Source: Armatimonadota bacterium (GTDB lineage: Bacteria > Bacillota > Desulfotomaculia > Desulfotomaculales > Nap2-2B). Taken from it: DNA of 34,312 nt. The DNA lies in the NCBI GenBank assembly GCA_023511535.1, contig JAIMBK010000034.1, positions 1 to 34,312 on the forward strand, given 5' to 3'. The position numbers and the translations under genes are program-made. Of the stretch, positions 16,615 through 26,300 are shown one piece after another (positions within the stretch are counted from its first letter, which is position 1; each line of letters starts with the position of its first letter). Under the pieces are notes generated by a model, which saw nothing but the letters and a program-made list of their open reading frames with translations, made no database searches and was not told the origin of the DNA.

Positions 16615-17475
16615 TTATCGAATTTCGGTAATTTCCACCTGGCCCACGACGACCAGTTGAGTGTTTTCTTTTTTCGCTTTTGTCGAACCGAGGCTGGCCA
16701 GGTTAATCAAATCGTTGATTGTATAGCGCTCGGCTCCTTTCCTGGCCTGGCTCCGCCTGCCCCCGGCAATTCCCGCGGAAGCGCTCAATTTTACGCCGCC
16801 CGGCCAGCGCTCTTCGGTCAGCGAAGTTAAGAGTTCGAGGCAGAGTGTTTTGGCTTCTTTCAGGGGTCGGGCGGTAACGACGGCGAATTCGTCTCCGGCA
16901 TACCGGCACAGGTAATCGGTTTCCTCCCGGACCACCTCTTTAAACAGTTTGGCCACTCGTTGCAGAATAAGGTCTCCCGATACGTGGCCCAGTTCTTTGT
17001 CGATCACCCCGAAATTGTCGAGATCGATGAAGATAACGGCTATCTCCTGCCCGTTGCGCAGTAGCTTTAGAGCGGCGTAATGCAGATATTCCGACCGGTA
17101 CAGCCCGGTCAGGGCGTCTATTCTTTTGCCAAATTCCATTAAAAAAAGGGCTTTTGTCACCACTCCGAGCAGCTTGCCTTCCTGGGCCACTACCACGCGT
17201 TCGAGTCCGTGCTTTTCAATAAACTCTTTGGCCTCCCAGAGAGAATATTGGGGAGGAACGGTCAGGACGTCTTTCGTCATGGCGTCGGCGACGAGCCTGT
17301 TGGGGTGGCTTTTTCTCACGTCCCGCGAAGTTATTATCCCCACCACGAACCCGCCGTCAACCACCGGCAGCCCGCCGATTTTAAATTTTTCCATGATGTC
17401 TGCCGCCCTGCCGACGCTCAATTCGGGAGAGATCACCAAAGGATTTTTGACCATTATATCGGCTACGGTGATCAT
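16615..17475 (-). CDS. CBS-domain pair fused to GGDEF diguanylate cyclase
   Basis: This 286-residue signalling protein has two N-terminal CBS motifs (about 1-55 and 60-115, e.g. VADIMVKNPLVISPELSV and VADAMTKDVLTVPPQYS) followed by a GGDEF domain (about 117-265). The domain shows DALTGLYRSEYL, the Mg/GTP-binding FIDLDNFGVIDKELGHVSGD and the signature AGDEF at 193-197. The first Gly is replaced by Ala, a variant found in active cyclases. The RxxD inhibitory site is not visible (REETD instead). No membrane segment is present, so it is a soluble enzyme likely tuned by adenine nucleotides through the CBS pair. The start is ATG 17475, overlapping the upstream stop as TGATG; a TTG at 17478 is an alternative. 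Confidence 0.9.
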   Translation of the reverse strand: MITVADIMVKNPLVISPELSVGRAADIMEKFKIGGLPVVDGGFVVGIITSRDVRKSHPNRLVADAMTKDVLTVPPQYSLWEAKEFIEKHGLERVVVAQEGKLLGVVTKALFLMEFGKRIDALTGLYRSEYLHYAALKLLRNGQEIAVIFIDLDNFGVIDKELGHVSGDLILQRVAKLFKEVVREETDYLCRYAGDEFAVVTARPLKEAKTLCLELLTSLTEERWPGGVKLSASAGIAGGRRSQARKGAERYTINDLINLASLGSTKAKKENTQLVVVGQVEITEIR

Positions 17476-17843
17476 CAAAGGCTCACTACCTTGCTGACCA
17501 GGATAGTCGCGTTTACGCAGACTTTGATCACCATGCCCTCCGTGGCGATTCGCGAGCCCTCCTCAAGAATGAGAGGGAAAAGATTTTCTTTGGGGACGAT
17601 TTTGAGAATTGACTTTCTTACTACTGCCGCCTCGAAAAGCGCGTGCTCCAGGGGGACAATTTCATACTGGTCGGGGGACAAGGCGTCTGCCATTCTCCTG
17701 GCGGCCTCCGGGCCGATCGGGGCTTTCCTGCCGATCAGAAGCATATCCTGCATGGGAGGGAATTCAAACTCGGATAGGCGCAGGTTGATTTCGGCCTTCC
17801 TGACGAGCCCCGGCTTCAGATCCGCCGGCTGGTTGGCGGACAT
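17475..17843 (-). CDS. unknown 122-residue protein coupled to CBS-GGDEF
   Basis: I do not recognise this family. The soluble 122-residue protein contains a motif-like block QDMLLIGRKAPIGPEAARRMADALS and the segment LVRKAEINLRLSEFEFPPM. It has no Cys cluster or membrane helix. The start at 17843 follows GGAGAGGAGTG; a longer frame to 17888 lacks a ribosome site. Its stop overlaps the ATG of the CBS-GGDEF gene (TGATG), which implies coordinated synthesis. It may be a regulatory or ligand-binding partner of the cyclase; that is inference from coupling alone. Confidence 0.75.
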   Translation of the reverse strand: MSANQPADLKPGLVRKAEINLRLSEFEFPPMQDMLLIGRKAPIGPEAARRMADALSPDQYEIVPLEHALFEAAVVRKSILKIVPKENLFPLILEEGSRIATEGMVIKVCVNATILVSKVVSL

Positions 17844-17976
17844 AAAAAACACTCCTCTCCATAAAAATACCAGACAATAGTTTAGCAAAAAAACGCAGAA
17901 ATATCCATACTTTTAAATCGCCCGAAGAAATTCAATTGCCGCTACAAATTTTTCCACCTTGTAAAAAAGAACCATC

Positions 17977-18006
17977 TTGACAAGGAAAAGCGGTTCGTGT
18001 TAAAAT
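17977..18006 (+). promoter_or_regulatory. promoter of the alanine T-box operon
   Basis: TTGACA (17977-17982) and TAAAAT (18001-18006) are separated by 18 bases. Transcription would begin near 18013, at the start of the T-box leader. It is 11 of 12 consensus positions. Confidence 0.8.
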
Positions 18007-18012
18007 CAGCAT

Positions 18013-18299
18013 GATTTTCAGCAAGGCAAAGGCTGTGAAAGGGAAGAAGGATGCCGGTAACCGCGCAGCGAGCCGGGGGTGGTGCAAGCCCGGCGGGGGA
18101 TGGCATCCGGGCCGCCCTGGAGCTGGAGGCGGAAAATCGCCCGGTCGCCGGGCGGTGAGTATGCCTTTTTACCGGTCGCCCGCCGTTAACCGGGCAAAAG
18201 GGGGCTGCCGGCGGCCCGGGGGGTCTTTCCCGGGCGGGCGGCCAAGTAGGGTGGTACCGCGAGAATCAGCTCTCGTCCCTTGGGGACGGGAGTTTTTTA
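18013..18299 (+). promoter_or_regulatory. T-box riboswitch leader, probably alanine (GCC) specific
   Basis: The hallmark T-box AGGGTGGTACCGCG is at 18248-18261, followed by the terminator hairpin. Stem I is visible: GGATGCC (18049-18055) pairs with GGCATCC (18102-18108), and the distal part holds GCCGGG..CCCGGC around 18072-18094. Placing the specifier as in the glyQS leader (5 bases after the upper helix) gives GCC at 18114-18116, an alanine codon. This agrees with the downstream AlaR/AlaT-like genes. Uncharged tRNA-Ala should stabilise the antiterminator and switch the operon on. The T-box call is firm; the specificity is inferred. Confidence 0.93.
18270..18298 (+). terminator. T-box regulated intrinsic terminator
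   Basis: CTCTCGTCCC (18270-18279) pairs with GGGACGGGAG (18283-18292), a 10-base-pair stem with one G-U pair, followed by TTTTTT (18293-18298). It competes with the antiterminator formed by the T-box sequence. Confidence 0.9.
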
Positions 18300-18312
18300 T
18301 TGGAGGTGGGCC

Positions 18313-18801
18313 ATGGAGAAAGTCCTGGAAATTTTGGAAATCCTGGAGTCGGACGCCCGTCTGGAGGCGGCGGACATCGCCGTCATGCTGGGCATGGAAA
18401 AAGAAGAAGTGCAGCGGACGATTAAAGAACTGGAGAAAAATAAAATTATTTTAAGGTACATGACGCTGGTGAACTGGGAAAAGGCCGGCGACGAGAAGGT
18501 AATGGCCATGATCGAGGTCCGCGTGGCCCCGCAGCGGGAAGTCGGGTACGACGCCGTGGCCGAGCGCATCTGCCGGTTCCCCGAGGTCCGGAGCGTGCGC
18601 CTGGTTTCCGGGGCGTACGACCTGGCGGTTTTCATCGAAGGAAAAAGTATGCGGGAGATCAGCAATTTCGTGGCCACCAAACTGGCCACCATTGAAGGAG
18701 TCCTCAGTACGGCCACGCATTTTATCCTGAAAACCTACAAACAGGACGGCGTGATGTTCGAAGACGGCGAAAAAGACAGGAGGCTGGCAGTTTCCCCATG
18801 A
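18313..18801 (+). CDS. Lrp/AsnC-family transcriptional regulator (AlaR-like)
   Basis: This 162-residue regulator has an N-terminal winged helix (about 1-60: LEAADIAVMLGMEKEEVQRTIKEL) and a C-terminal RAM ligand-binding domain (about 68-145: MAMIEVRVAPQREVG.., VRSVRLVSGAYDLAVFIEG). The ATG at 18313 follows GGAGGTGG directly after the T-box terminator. The gene overlaps the next by ATGA. The pair matches Bacillus subtilis alaR-alaT, where the Lrp-type protein activates the alanine transaminase gene. AlaR identity is inferred from this arrangement and the alanine-type T-box. Confidence 0.92.
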   Translation: MEKVLEILEILESDARLEAADIAVMLGMEKEEVQRTIKELEKNKIILRYMTLVNWEKAGDEKVMAMIEVRVAPQREVGYDAVAERICRFPEVRSVRLVSGAYDLAVFIEGKSMREISNFVATKLATIEGVLSTATHFILKTYKQDGVMFEDGEKDRRLAVSP

Positions 18802-20042
18802 AAACGTGGAACTCGTACGTCAACCCGCTGGTTAGCTCCCTCCCGCCTTCGGGAATCCGGAGGTTTTTTGACCTGGTGACGGAAACCAAAGGGGTCATTT
18901 CCCTGGGCGTAGGCGAGCCGGACTTCATCACCCCCTGGCACATCCGGGAGGCCTGCATTTACTCCCTGGAAAAAGGGTACACCATGTATACGTCCAACCA
19001 CGGCCTGCTCGCGTTGCGCCAGGCGATTGCAGCGGATTTAGAAGCAGCCTGCGGGGTGACCTACAATCCAAAAAATGAAATCCTGGTCACGGTAGGGGTG
19101 AGCGAGGGTCTGGACCTGGCCGTGCGCGCGCTGACCTGCCCCGGCGACGAAGTTTTAATCCCCGAGCCTTCCTACGTATCTTACGCCCCCTGTGTTCTGC
19201 TGGCCGGCGGAAAAGTGATCACCGTTCCGACGACGATGAACGAAGGCTTCCGGGTTACCGCCGGAAAAATCGAGGCGGCCCTTACCCCCCGGACTAAAAT
19301 TTTAATCTTAAGCTACCCGAATAATCCCACCGGGGCCGTCATGGACCGGCGGACGCTTTTAGAGATTGCCGAGCTTGTCCAGGCGCGCGATCTGCTGGTT
19401 ATTTCCGACGAGATTTACAGCCGGCTCACCTACACCGGGGAACATACCTGCCTGGCCGGTTTGCCCGGGATGCGGGAGCGCACCGTTTTGTTGAACGGTT
19501 TTTCCAAAGCCTACGCCATGACGGGGTGGCGGATCGGTTACGCAGCCGGAAATCCGGACTTTATCGCCGCCATGACCAAAATTCACCAGTACACGCTGCT
19601 CTGCGCCCCCATTACCGCGCAGATGGCCGCCCTGGAAGCGCTGAAAAACGGCCGGCTGGCCATGACCCAGATGGTCCAGCAGTATAACCGGCGCCGCCTG
19701 CTGGTGATGCACGCTTTCCGGGACATGGGCCTGCCCTGCTTTGAGCCGGGCGGAGCCTTTTACGCCTTTCCGGAGATTGCCGGCACCGGCCTTTCTTCCG
19801 AAGAGTTTGCCGAGCGGCTTTTGCAGGAAGAAAAGGTCGCGGTGGTTCCCGGCAACGCCTTCGGCCCCAGCGGAGAAGGTTTTGTACGCTGTTCCTACGC
19901 CGCCTCCGTGGAGGACCTGACGGAAGCCTTCCGGCGCCTCGCCGCCTTTTGCCGGGCGCACGGCCTGCGGCCCAAAACAATCAGCGCCCCCCGCCCGCTC
20001 CCCGGAGAGCGAAGGCCGCTGGCGGGCGGGGCAACGGGCTAG
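18798..20042 (+). CDS. class I/II PLP aminotransferase (AlaT/PatA-like)
   Basis: This 414-residue aminotransferase of fold type I has SLGVGEPDFITP near 35-46, YPNNPTGA (173-180), SDEIY (203-207), and the PLP lysine K237 in FSKAYAMTGWRIGY. A conserved substrate-carboxylate Arg sits in FVRCSYA. It is translationally coupled to the Lrp gene (ATGA) under a probable alanine T-box, which points to alanine synthesis from pyruvate; aspartate or aromatic activity cannot be excluded by sequence alone. The last 25 residues (RPKTISAPRPLPGERRPLAG) are an unusual Pro/Arg-rich tail beyond the family core, reading into a repeat-bearing gap. Confidence 0.92.
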   Translation: MKTWNSYVNPLVSSLPPSGIRRFFDLVTETKGVISLGVGEPDFITPWHIREACIYSLEKGYTMYTSNHGLLALRQAIAADLEAACGVTYNPKNEILVTVGVSEGLDLAVRALTCPGDEVLIPEPSYVSYAPCVLLAGGKVITVPTTMNEGFRVTAGKIEAALTPRTKILILSYPNNPTGAVMDRRTLLEIAELVQARDLLVISDEIYSRLTYTGEHTCLAGLPGMRERTVLLNGFSKAYAMTGWRIGYAAGNPDFIAAMTKIHQYTLLCAPITAQMAALEALKNGRLAMTQMVQQYNRRRLLVMHAFRDMGLPCFEPGGAFYAFPEIAGTGLSSEEFAERLLQEEKVAVVPGNAFGPSGEGFVRCSYAASVEDLTEAFRRLAAFCRAHGLRPKTISAPRPLPGERRPLAGGATG

Positions 20043-20049
20043 CAAAGAT

Positions 20050-20144
20050 CAGTCGTCAGTCGTCGGATGTCGGACGCCGGAAGGCGATCATCAAAGAACG
20101 TGCACTTTCGCAATTGATTTCTGACGACCGACGACCGACGACCG
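20050..20144. repeat. intergenic imperfect inverted repeat A (GTCGTC type)
   Basis: A left arm built of GTCGTC-like units (20050-20073) is matched by the reverse complement of a right arm of GACGACC units (20121-20144) at 19 of 24 positions, with about 47 bases between. It lies just after the aminotransferase stop. The arms are low-complexity tandem repeats, and similar arrangements with other arm sequences occur at 22273 and 24057. Confidence 0.65.
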
Positions 20145-20579
20145 AATAGCATAGGAACGGTTTTCTTAAAACCGGGCGCAAAGCAAAAGCCGGCAAAGAG
20201 GACCGGGTCAAAAGGGCCTTGAGGGATGATCGGTCAGCGACCCCTATGCCTGGCCCGGGGTTCGCAGCCTGCCTGGGGGGATTGGATATGGCTGGACCCC
20301 TCTGCCGGCAAAAACTCTGTGCCTGTTTTTTAGTGTTAAAAGGAATCCTTCAAACCGGTGTCGAACACTTTTTGATGAAAGTCTGTCCGCAGGCAATTAA
20401 TCCCTTTATCACCGGCAGAAAATCTGGTACAATAAAAACGGGATTTGGCCGGGTTCCAGCGGTGGCTGTCCAGCCGGCTTTTCGCTTTTTAAGCAGGACA
20501 TAAAGAAACTGAAAATAATCGTATCCAGGAAAGGGTTTAACCCCAATTCCTGTTTTTTCACGGGAGGTTTTGGCCTTAA
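20145..20579 (+). other. non-coding gap upstream of argS with possible promoter
   Basis: No gene is supported in this 435-base stretch. TACAAT at 20428-20433 with TTTATC at 20405-20410 (17-base spacer) is a possible argS promoter. Downstream, GCCGG (about 20448) can pair with CCGGC (about 20474), with an inner GGCT/AGCC hairpin, followed by TTTTCGCTTTTT, which resembles a terminator or attenuator in the leader. Another inverted repeat, AGTGTT/AACACT followed by TTTTT, lies at about 20332-20375. No T-box sequence was found. Confidence 0.4.
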
Positions 20580-22268
20580 GTGGCTGGGATAGTGGAACAG
20601 ATGCGGGAACGGCTGGCCGGCGCCTTGCGGGACGCCGTTCACGAGGCCGGCCAAAAAGGGGCTTTGCCGGCCGTTCAAGAGTTGCCCGATTTTATCATCG
20701 AGGTGCCGAGGGAAAAGGAACACGGGGATTTTGCCACCAATCTTGCGCTGCTGCTGCCCAGAGCCATGCGCCTGCCGCCGCGCAAAATCGGCGAAATTAT
20801 CGTGAGCCGGCTTAAATTAACCGGTTTGCCGGTCGCCAGGGTAGAGGTCGCCGGCCCCGGCTTTATTAATTTTTATCTTCAACCCGCCTGGGTATTGGCG
20901 GAGCTGCCGCACATCGTCAGGGAAGACGAGAATTACGGGAAAGTCAATGTCGGCAAGGGGGCCCGGGTGCAGGTGGAGTTTGTCAGCGCCAATCCCACCG
21001 GGCTTTTGCACATGGGGAACGCCCGCGGGGCGGCCCTGGGCGACAGCCTGGCGGCAATCCTGGATTTTGCCGGCTACCGCGTAACCAGGGAATTTTACAT
21101 CAACGACGCCGGCCACCAGATCGAATTGTTCGGCCTTTCTTTGGAGGCGCGCTATTTTCAGCTTTTGGGCCTGCCCGCAGAGATTCCCCGGGAAGGTTAC
21201 CACGGTGAAGACCTGATCGAAACAGTAAAGGGTTTTTACGCCCTGCACGGGGACAAATACCTGCGGGCGGCCGCCGAAGAACGGAGGGAGGCCCTGGTTC
21301 GCTACGCCCTGCAGGAAAAGCTGGCGGCCATCAAGAAGGCGTTGGAGGATTTCGGCGTCCACTACGACGTCTGGTTTTCGGAAGCTTCCCTGCACGCCAG
21401 CGGCGCCGTGCAGGAGGTTATCGAACGGCTGCAGGAGAAGGGCTGCCTTTATGAACACGAGGGGGCCCTCTGGTTTAAGGCCCGGGAATTTGGGGTCGAA
21501 AAAGACGAGGTGCTCGTCCGGAGCAACGGCCTGCCCACGTATTTTGCGGCGGACGTTGCCTACCACCGGAATAAATTTCAGCGGGGGTTCGACCTGGTGA
21601 TCAACATCTGGGGCGCCGACCATCACGGCCACGTTCCCCGGATGAAGGGGGCCCTGGCCGCCCTGGGTTATAACCCGGACGCCCTGCACGTGATCATCAT
21701 GCAGCTCGTGCGCCTGTTCCGGGGCGGGGAGATCGTCAAGATGAGCAAGCGCTCCGGGCAGTTTGTCACTTTGGAAGAGCTGGTTGAGGAGGTGGGCAAG
21801 GACGCGGCCCGCTACTTCTTTGTGATGCGCAGCGCCGACAGCCACCTGGACTTCGACCTCGACCTGGCCCGCTCCCAATCCAACGAGAATCCGGTGTATT
21901 ATATCCAGTACGCCCACGCCCGGATCTGCAGCATTTTCCGGCAGCTGCAGGACATGGGCGGGGCCGGGCCGGACGCTTCCCGGGTCGACCTCTTTTTGTT
22001 GCAAGAAGAAGCGGAGCTGGCCCTGGCGCGCAAGCTGGCCGACTTTCCGGAGGAAGTGGCGCTGGCCGCGCGCGAGTGTGCGCCGCACCGGCTGCCCCGT
22101 TACCTGCACGAAACGGCCGGGCTTTTCCACAGTTTTTACAACAGCTGCCGGGTCATCAGCGACGATGCCGCCTTGACCGCAGCCCGGTTGATCCTGGCCG
22201 ACGCCACCCGCGTCGTGCTCAAAAACGGCCTGCGCCTTTTGGGCGTCGGTGCCCCGGAGCGGATGTAA
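20580..22268 (+). CDS. argS: arginyl-tRNA synthetase
   Basis: This 562-residue class I synthetase charges tRNA-Arg. The N-terminal additional domain (about 1-110) is followed by the catalytic core with VEFVSANPTGLLHMGNARGA (HIGH-type HMGN at 144-147), YINDAGHQIE, a WGADHHGHV segment and the KMSKRSGQFV signature near residue 386. The C-terminal DALR anticodon-binding domain contains YIQYAHARICSIFRQL and ends with VVLKNGLRLLGVGAPERM. GTG 20580 follows GGGAGG with a slightly long 12-base spacing. It is first in a block syntenic with the Bacillus argS-pyrG-spo0F-fbaA-tal-rho region. Confidence 0.97.
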   Translation: MAGIVEQMRERLAGALRDAVHEAGQKGALPAVQELPDFIIEVPREKEHGDFATNLALLLPRAMRLPPRKIGEIIVSRLKLTGLPVARVEVAGPGFINFYLQPAWVLAELPHIVREDENYGKVNVGKGARVQVEFVSANPTGLLHMGNARGAALGDSLAAILDFAGYRVTREFYINDAGHQIELFGLSLEARYFQLLGLPAEIPREGYHGEDLIETVKGFYALHGDKYLRAAAEERREALVRYALQEKLAAIKKALEDFGVHYDVWFSEASLHASGAVQEVIERLQEKGCLYEHEGALWFKAREFGVEKDEVLVRSNGLPTYFAADVAYHRNKFQRGFDLVINIWGADHHGHVPRMKGALAALGYNPDALHVIIMQLVRLFRGGEIVKMSKRSGQFVTLEELVEEVGKDAARYFFVMRSADSHLDFDLDLARSQSNENPVYYIQYAHARICSIFRQLQDMGGAGPDASRVDLFLLQEEAELALARKLADFPEEVALAARECAPHRLPRYLHETAGLFHSFYNSCRVISDDAALTAARLILADATRVVLKNGLRLLGVGAPERM

Positions 22269-22272
22269 AATA

Positions 22273-22387
22273 GGTGGTTGGTGGTTGGTGGTGGGGGATA
22301 ATTTAATTCCATAAGAATTTTCTTTTTTCTGCCTTCCAGATTATAACAACCCATGACCAACGGCCCACGATCAACGACTGACGACCA
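22273..22387. repeat. intergenic imperfect inverted repeat B with core shared with C
   Basis: The left arm is a GGTGGTTGGT tandem (22273-22296). The right arm (22350-22387) reads, on the opposite strand, as a degenerate GGTCGTCAGTCGTTG series, giving an imperfect inverted repeat. The centre holds a 28-base core (22314-22341, ending CTTCCAGAT) that matches the core at 24178-24205 at 24 of 28 positions without gaps. The element fills the argS-pyrG gap up to the pyrG ribosome-binding site. Confidence 0.6.
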
Positions 22388-22392
22388 AGTAG

Positions 22393-24015
<1,623 letters not shown>

Positions 24016-24056
24016 CCGGTGCTGTTTTAGCGTATAATATGAACGTGCCGGGATAG

Positions 24057-24284
24057 GGCACAAAGGCACAAAGGGGAAAGGCACAGAGGAAGAGATGGAA
24101 ATACCTGGTAATCGAAAAGAAAGTTAGGAAAAATAGTCTGGAGGGATTGAGAAAAGACCTCCTTCCTCCGGAGAAACAGAATTCTCTTTTTCTTGTCTTC
24201 CAGATATGGAATAATGATGGCTTAAGATCTGAAACCTGACCACTGGTTCCAGATACCTATATTCTCTGTGTCCTCTGTGGCTTA
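24057..24284. repeat. intergenic repeat C (CACAAAGG / CTCTGTGTCC arms) with shared core
   Basis: The left arm is a degenerate tandem of GGCACAAAGG / GGCACAGAGG units (about 24057-24092). The right arm (24262-24284) reads CACAGAGGACACAGAG on the other strand. Between them lies a 28-base core (24178-24205) matching repeat B, and a GGAGG/CCTCC inverted repeat at about 24141-24163. Arms of this CACAGAGG type are seen in intergenic regions of several anaerobes. No coding sequence is supported in the 368-base gap 24016-24383. Confidence 0.6.
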
Positions 24285-24383
24285 ATTTAAAAATACGAAA
24301 AATAGTCGTCATCCGGAAAAGGGTATCATCCTCTAATTCCTAATTCCTAATCCCCAATTCCTATTCTTAAGGGGTGAGGTAAG

Positions 24384-25352
24384 TTGAGGCGAAAAATAAT
24401 TGCGGGCGCAGTGATCGGGATCGTCTTCCTCTCGCTGGTGATCTGGATCGCCGTGGCGGCCACCCGGGCGCCGGGCGAAGGAGCGGTGGTGCGCGGCCGT
24501 TCCGCCGGAGCCGTAGGGGTGATTGCCATTAACGGCGTAATCACGTGCGGCCGGAGCAGCAGCGGCTTATGGAGTGCGCAAACCGGTTCGGAAGACGTGC
24601 TCGCCCGCCTGCGGGAAGCGGCCGGGAATCCTGAAATCAAGGCGGTGGTCTTGCGTCTGAACAGTCCGGGCGGGACGGCTTCCGGAGCGCAGGAAATCGC
24701 CGGGGAAGTGGACCGGCTGCGCCAGACCGGAAAAAAGGTGGTTGCTTCCATGGGCGACGTGGCGGCCTCCGGCGCTTACTGGATTGCTTCCCGGACGGAT
24801 AAAATTATTGCCAACCCGGGCACCTTGACCGGGAGCATCGGCGTGATTATGGAGACGCAGGATTTGCGGGGGCTTTACGAAAAAATCGGCGTCGGTACGG
24901 AAACTTTTAAAAGCGGCCCTCATAAGGATATGGGTTCGCCTGCCCGCGCCGTGACGCCGGAAGAGCGCGCTATTTTTCAGAGCATGGTGGACGACATCTA
25001 CGAGCAGTTTCTGGCCGCCGTCGCCGAAGGGAGGAAGATGGATGTCGCCGCGCTCCGGAGCCTCGCGGACGGGCGCGTCTTTACGGGCCGCCAGGCTTTC
25101 CGGGCGGGGCTGGTTGACGAGCTGGGCAATTATCGCGCCGCCGTCGGCATCGCCGGGGATCTGGCCGGGCTGGGGAGCGACCCGCGGGTGGTCGAGCTTG
25201 GGCCCAAGGGGCTCTGGCAGGAGCTGCTGGGGGGCAGCCGGGAGTCCGTCTGGAAAGAGTTCTTAAAACCGGCGCTGCCGGGAAGGGTGGAAGAGCCGGC
25301 CAGGTACCCCGCGCTGTGGCTTCTTTGCCCGGCGGATTACCTGGGGGAATAG
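24384..25352 (+). CDS. sppA: signal peptide peptidase SppA, S49 family
   Basis: This membrane-anchored protease degrades cleaved signal peptides and other membrane-associated peptides. The 322-residue protein has one N-terminal membrane segment (about 5-26) after MRRK and an S49 domain with LRLNSPGGTASGAQEI, the nucleophile Ser129 in GDVAASGAYWIAS and the general base Lys181 in SGPHKDMGSP. The 52-residue Ser-Lys spacing equals that of Bacillus SppA. Length fits the short Gram-positive form. TTG 24384 follows GGGGTGAGG. The next gene starts 12 bases after the stop, so the two form an operon. The pair interrupts the otherwise conserved pyrG-spo0F neighbourhood. Confidence 0.94.
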   Translation: MRRKIIAGAVIGIVFLSLVIWIAVAATRAPGEGAVVRGRSAGAVGVIAINGVITCGRSSSGLWSAQTGSEDVLARLREAAGNPEIKAVVLRLNSPGGTASGAQEIAGEVDRLRQTGKKVVASMGDVAASGAYWIASRTDKIIANPGTLTGSIGVIMETQDLRGLYEKIGVGTETFKSGPHKDMGSPARAVTPEERAIFQSMVDDIYEQFLAAVAEGRKMDVAALRSLADGRVFTGRQAFRAGLVDELGNYRAAVGIAGDLAGLGSDPRVVELGPKGLWQELLGGSRESVWKEFLKPALPGRVEEPARYPALWLLCPADYLGE

Positions 25353-25364
25353 GAGGGAAAGGAC

Positions 25365-26096
25365 ATGGAAGAAATAGCTGATTACGGGGCGGACGAAACA
25401 AAAGAGATGCTGCCGCAAAAGGTCCCGGAACAGGAAAAAAACGGGCGCCCCCAGGGCTTTTTGGAGCTGGTTTACGGAGTTCTTTTCGAGCCGTCGGCCA
25501 CCTTTTCCAGAATCAAGGACAGGGAACGCCTTCCCGTCGGGCGGACGGTCATTATCTTTACCCTCGCCAACGTCGCTGTCTCTTTAATGAGCGCAACGGT
25601 TACCTCCCGCCTGATGTATTTTCACGCGGTCGACGGCGCGGGCGTTTTAATGAGGTCCGTCGCTCCGGCAATGGCGGTATTGGGGCTTTTCTTCCAGTAC
25701 GCCAAGTGGTTTTTCTACAGCGGCCTTCTGCACCTGCTGGCGGAATTTTTTGGCGGCCGGGGCAGGGCGCTGGGGGTCTTCGTCGTCTCGGGCCTCGCTT
25801 CCCTGCCGGCGGTTTTTACGGTTCCCGTCAATTTTTTGCTTTTGCTTTTCGGGGTCAGGGGCTTTACGCTGTCTTTTTTCGTCTATCTCTTCAGTGTGGT
25901 TGCCGTGGTTTGGGGGGCGGTCCTGCTGGTTCTCGGTATAAGGGAAGTGCACGGCCTGTCCACCGGCAGGGCGGTTGCCGTCGTGCTGCTCCCCCTGGGG
26001 GCGGCACTGGCGGCGGCGGTGCTCCTGGCGGGGGTGCTGGCTGCTTGTGCCGCCGTTTTTTTGCCGTTTTTGAACGTGCCGAAAATCGGCCCTTAA
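25365..26096 (+). CDS. Yip1-family integral membrane protein
   Basis: This 243-residue protein has a hydrophilic N-terminus of about 60 residues (with FLELVYGVLFEPSATFSRIKDR, the Yip1-type entry motif) and about five hydrophobic segments from residue 65 to 240. Bacterial Yip1-like proteins are membrane proteins of unknown function. The ATG follows AGGAGGGAAAGG, 12 bases after sppA, indicating co-expression; a membrane-quality or envelope role with SppA is only inferred. The sequence ends in a short VPKIGP tail. Confidence 0.75.
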   Translation: MEEIADYGADETKEMLPQKVPEQEKNGRPQGFLELVYGVLFEPSATFSRIKDRERLPVGRTVIIFTLANVAVSLMSATVTSRLMYFHAVDGAGVLMRSVAPAMAVLGLFFQYAKWFFYSGLLHLLAEFFGGRGRALGVFVVSGLASLPAVFTVPVNFLLLLFGVRGFTLSFFVYLFSVVAVVWGAVLLVLGIREVHGLSTGRAVAVVLLPLGAALAAAVLLAGVLAACAAVFLPFLNVPKIGP

Positions 26097-26300
26097 AATT
26101 TTCTTGCGGGGGAGGATTTTTCCTTCCCGCCGTCGAATGAAAACAAGCAAAAATTATAAAAGCTTTCAGATGAGTTCCGAGTTGAGTTCCGGCAATAACC
26201 GGGGCCCCGGAAGCGGCTTACGTCCGTTTGTCTGCGGAGGATGCGTTTGTTTTTTGGGGAGAGGGTCGTTTTATTAAGGGGGAGCGGGGAGGTAAAAGGG

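Noticed and set aside
18011-18454. Open frame across the T-box leader
   Set aside because: The region is a structured T-box RNA with a terminator; the translated product is low-complexity Gly/Arg/Trp-rich and conflicts with the Lrp gene frame.
20050-20144. CRISPR array from the GTCGTC/GACGACC repeats
   Set aside because: The units are short contiguous words without spacers of regular length, and no cas genes are present.
20145-20579. T-box or other known riboswitch upstream of argS
   Set aside because: No GGGTGG..ACCGCG sequence or recognisable aptamer was found; only generic hairpins are visible.
20817-22130. Long minus-strand open frame opposite argS
   Set aside because: It is a shadow of a GC-rich coding gene; argS on the other strand is unmistakable. 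The same applies to frames opposite pyrG, dusB and the aminotransferase.
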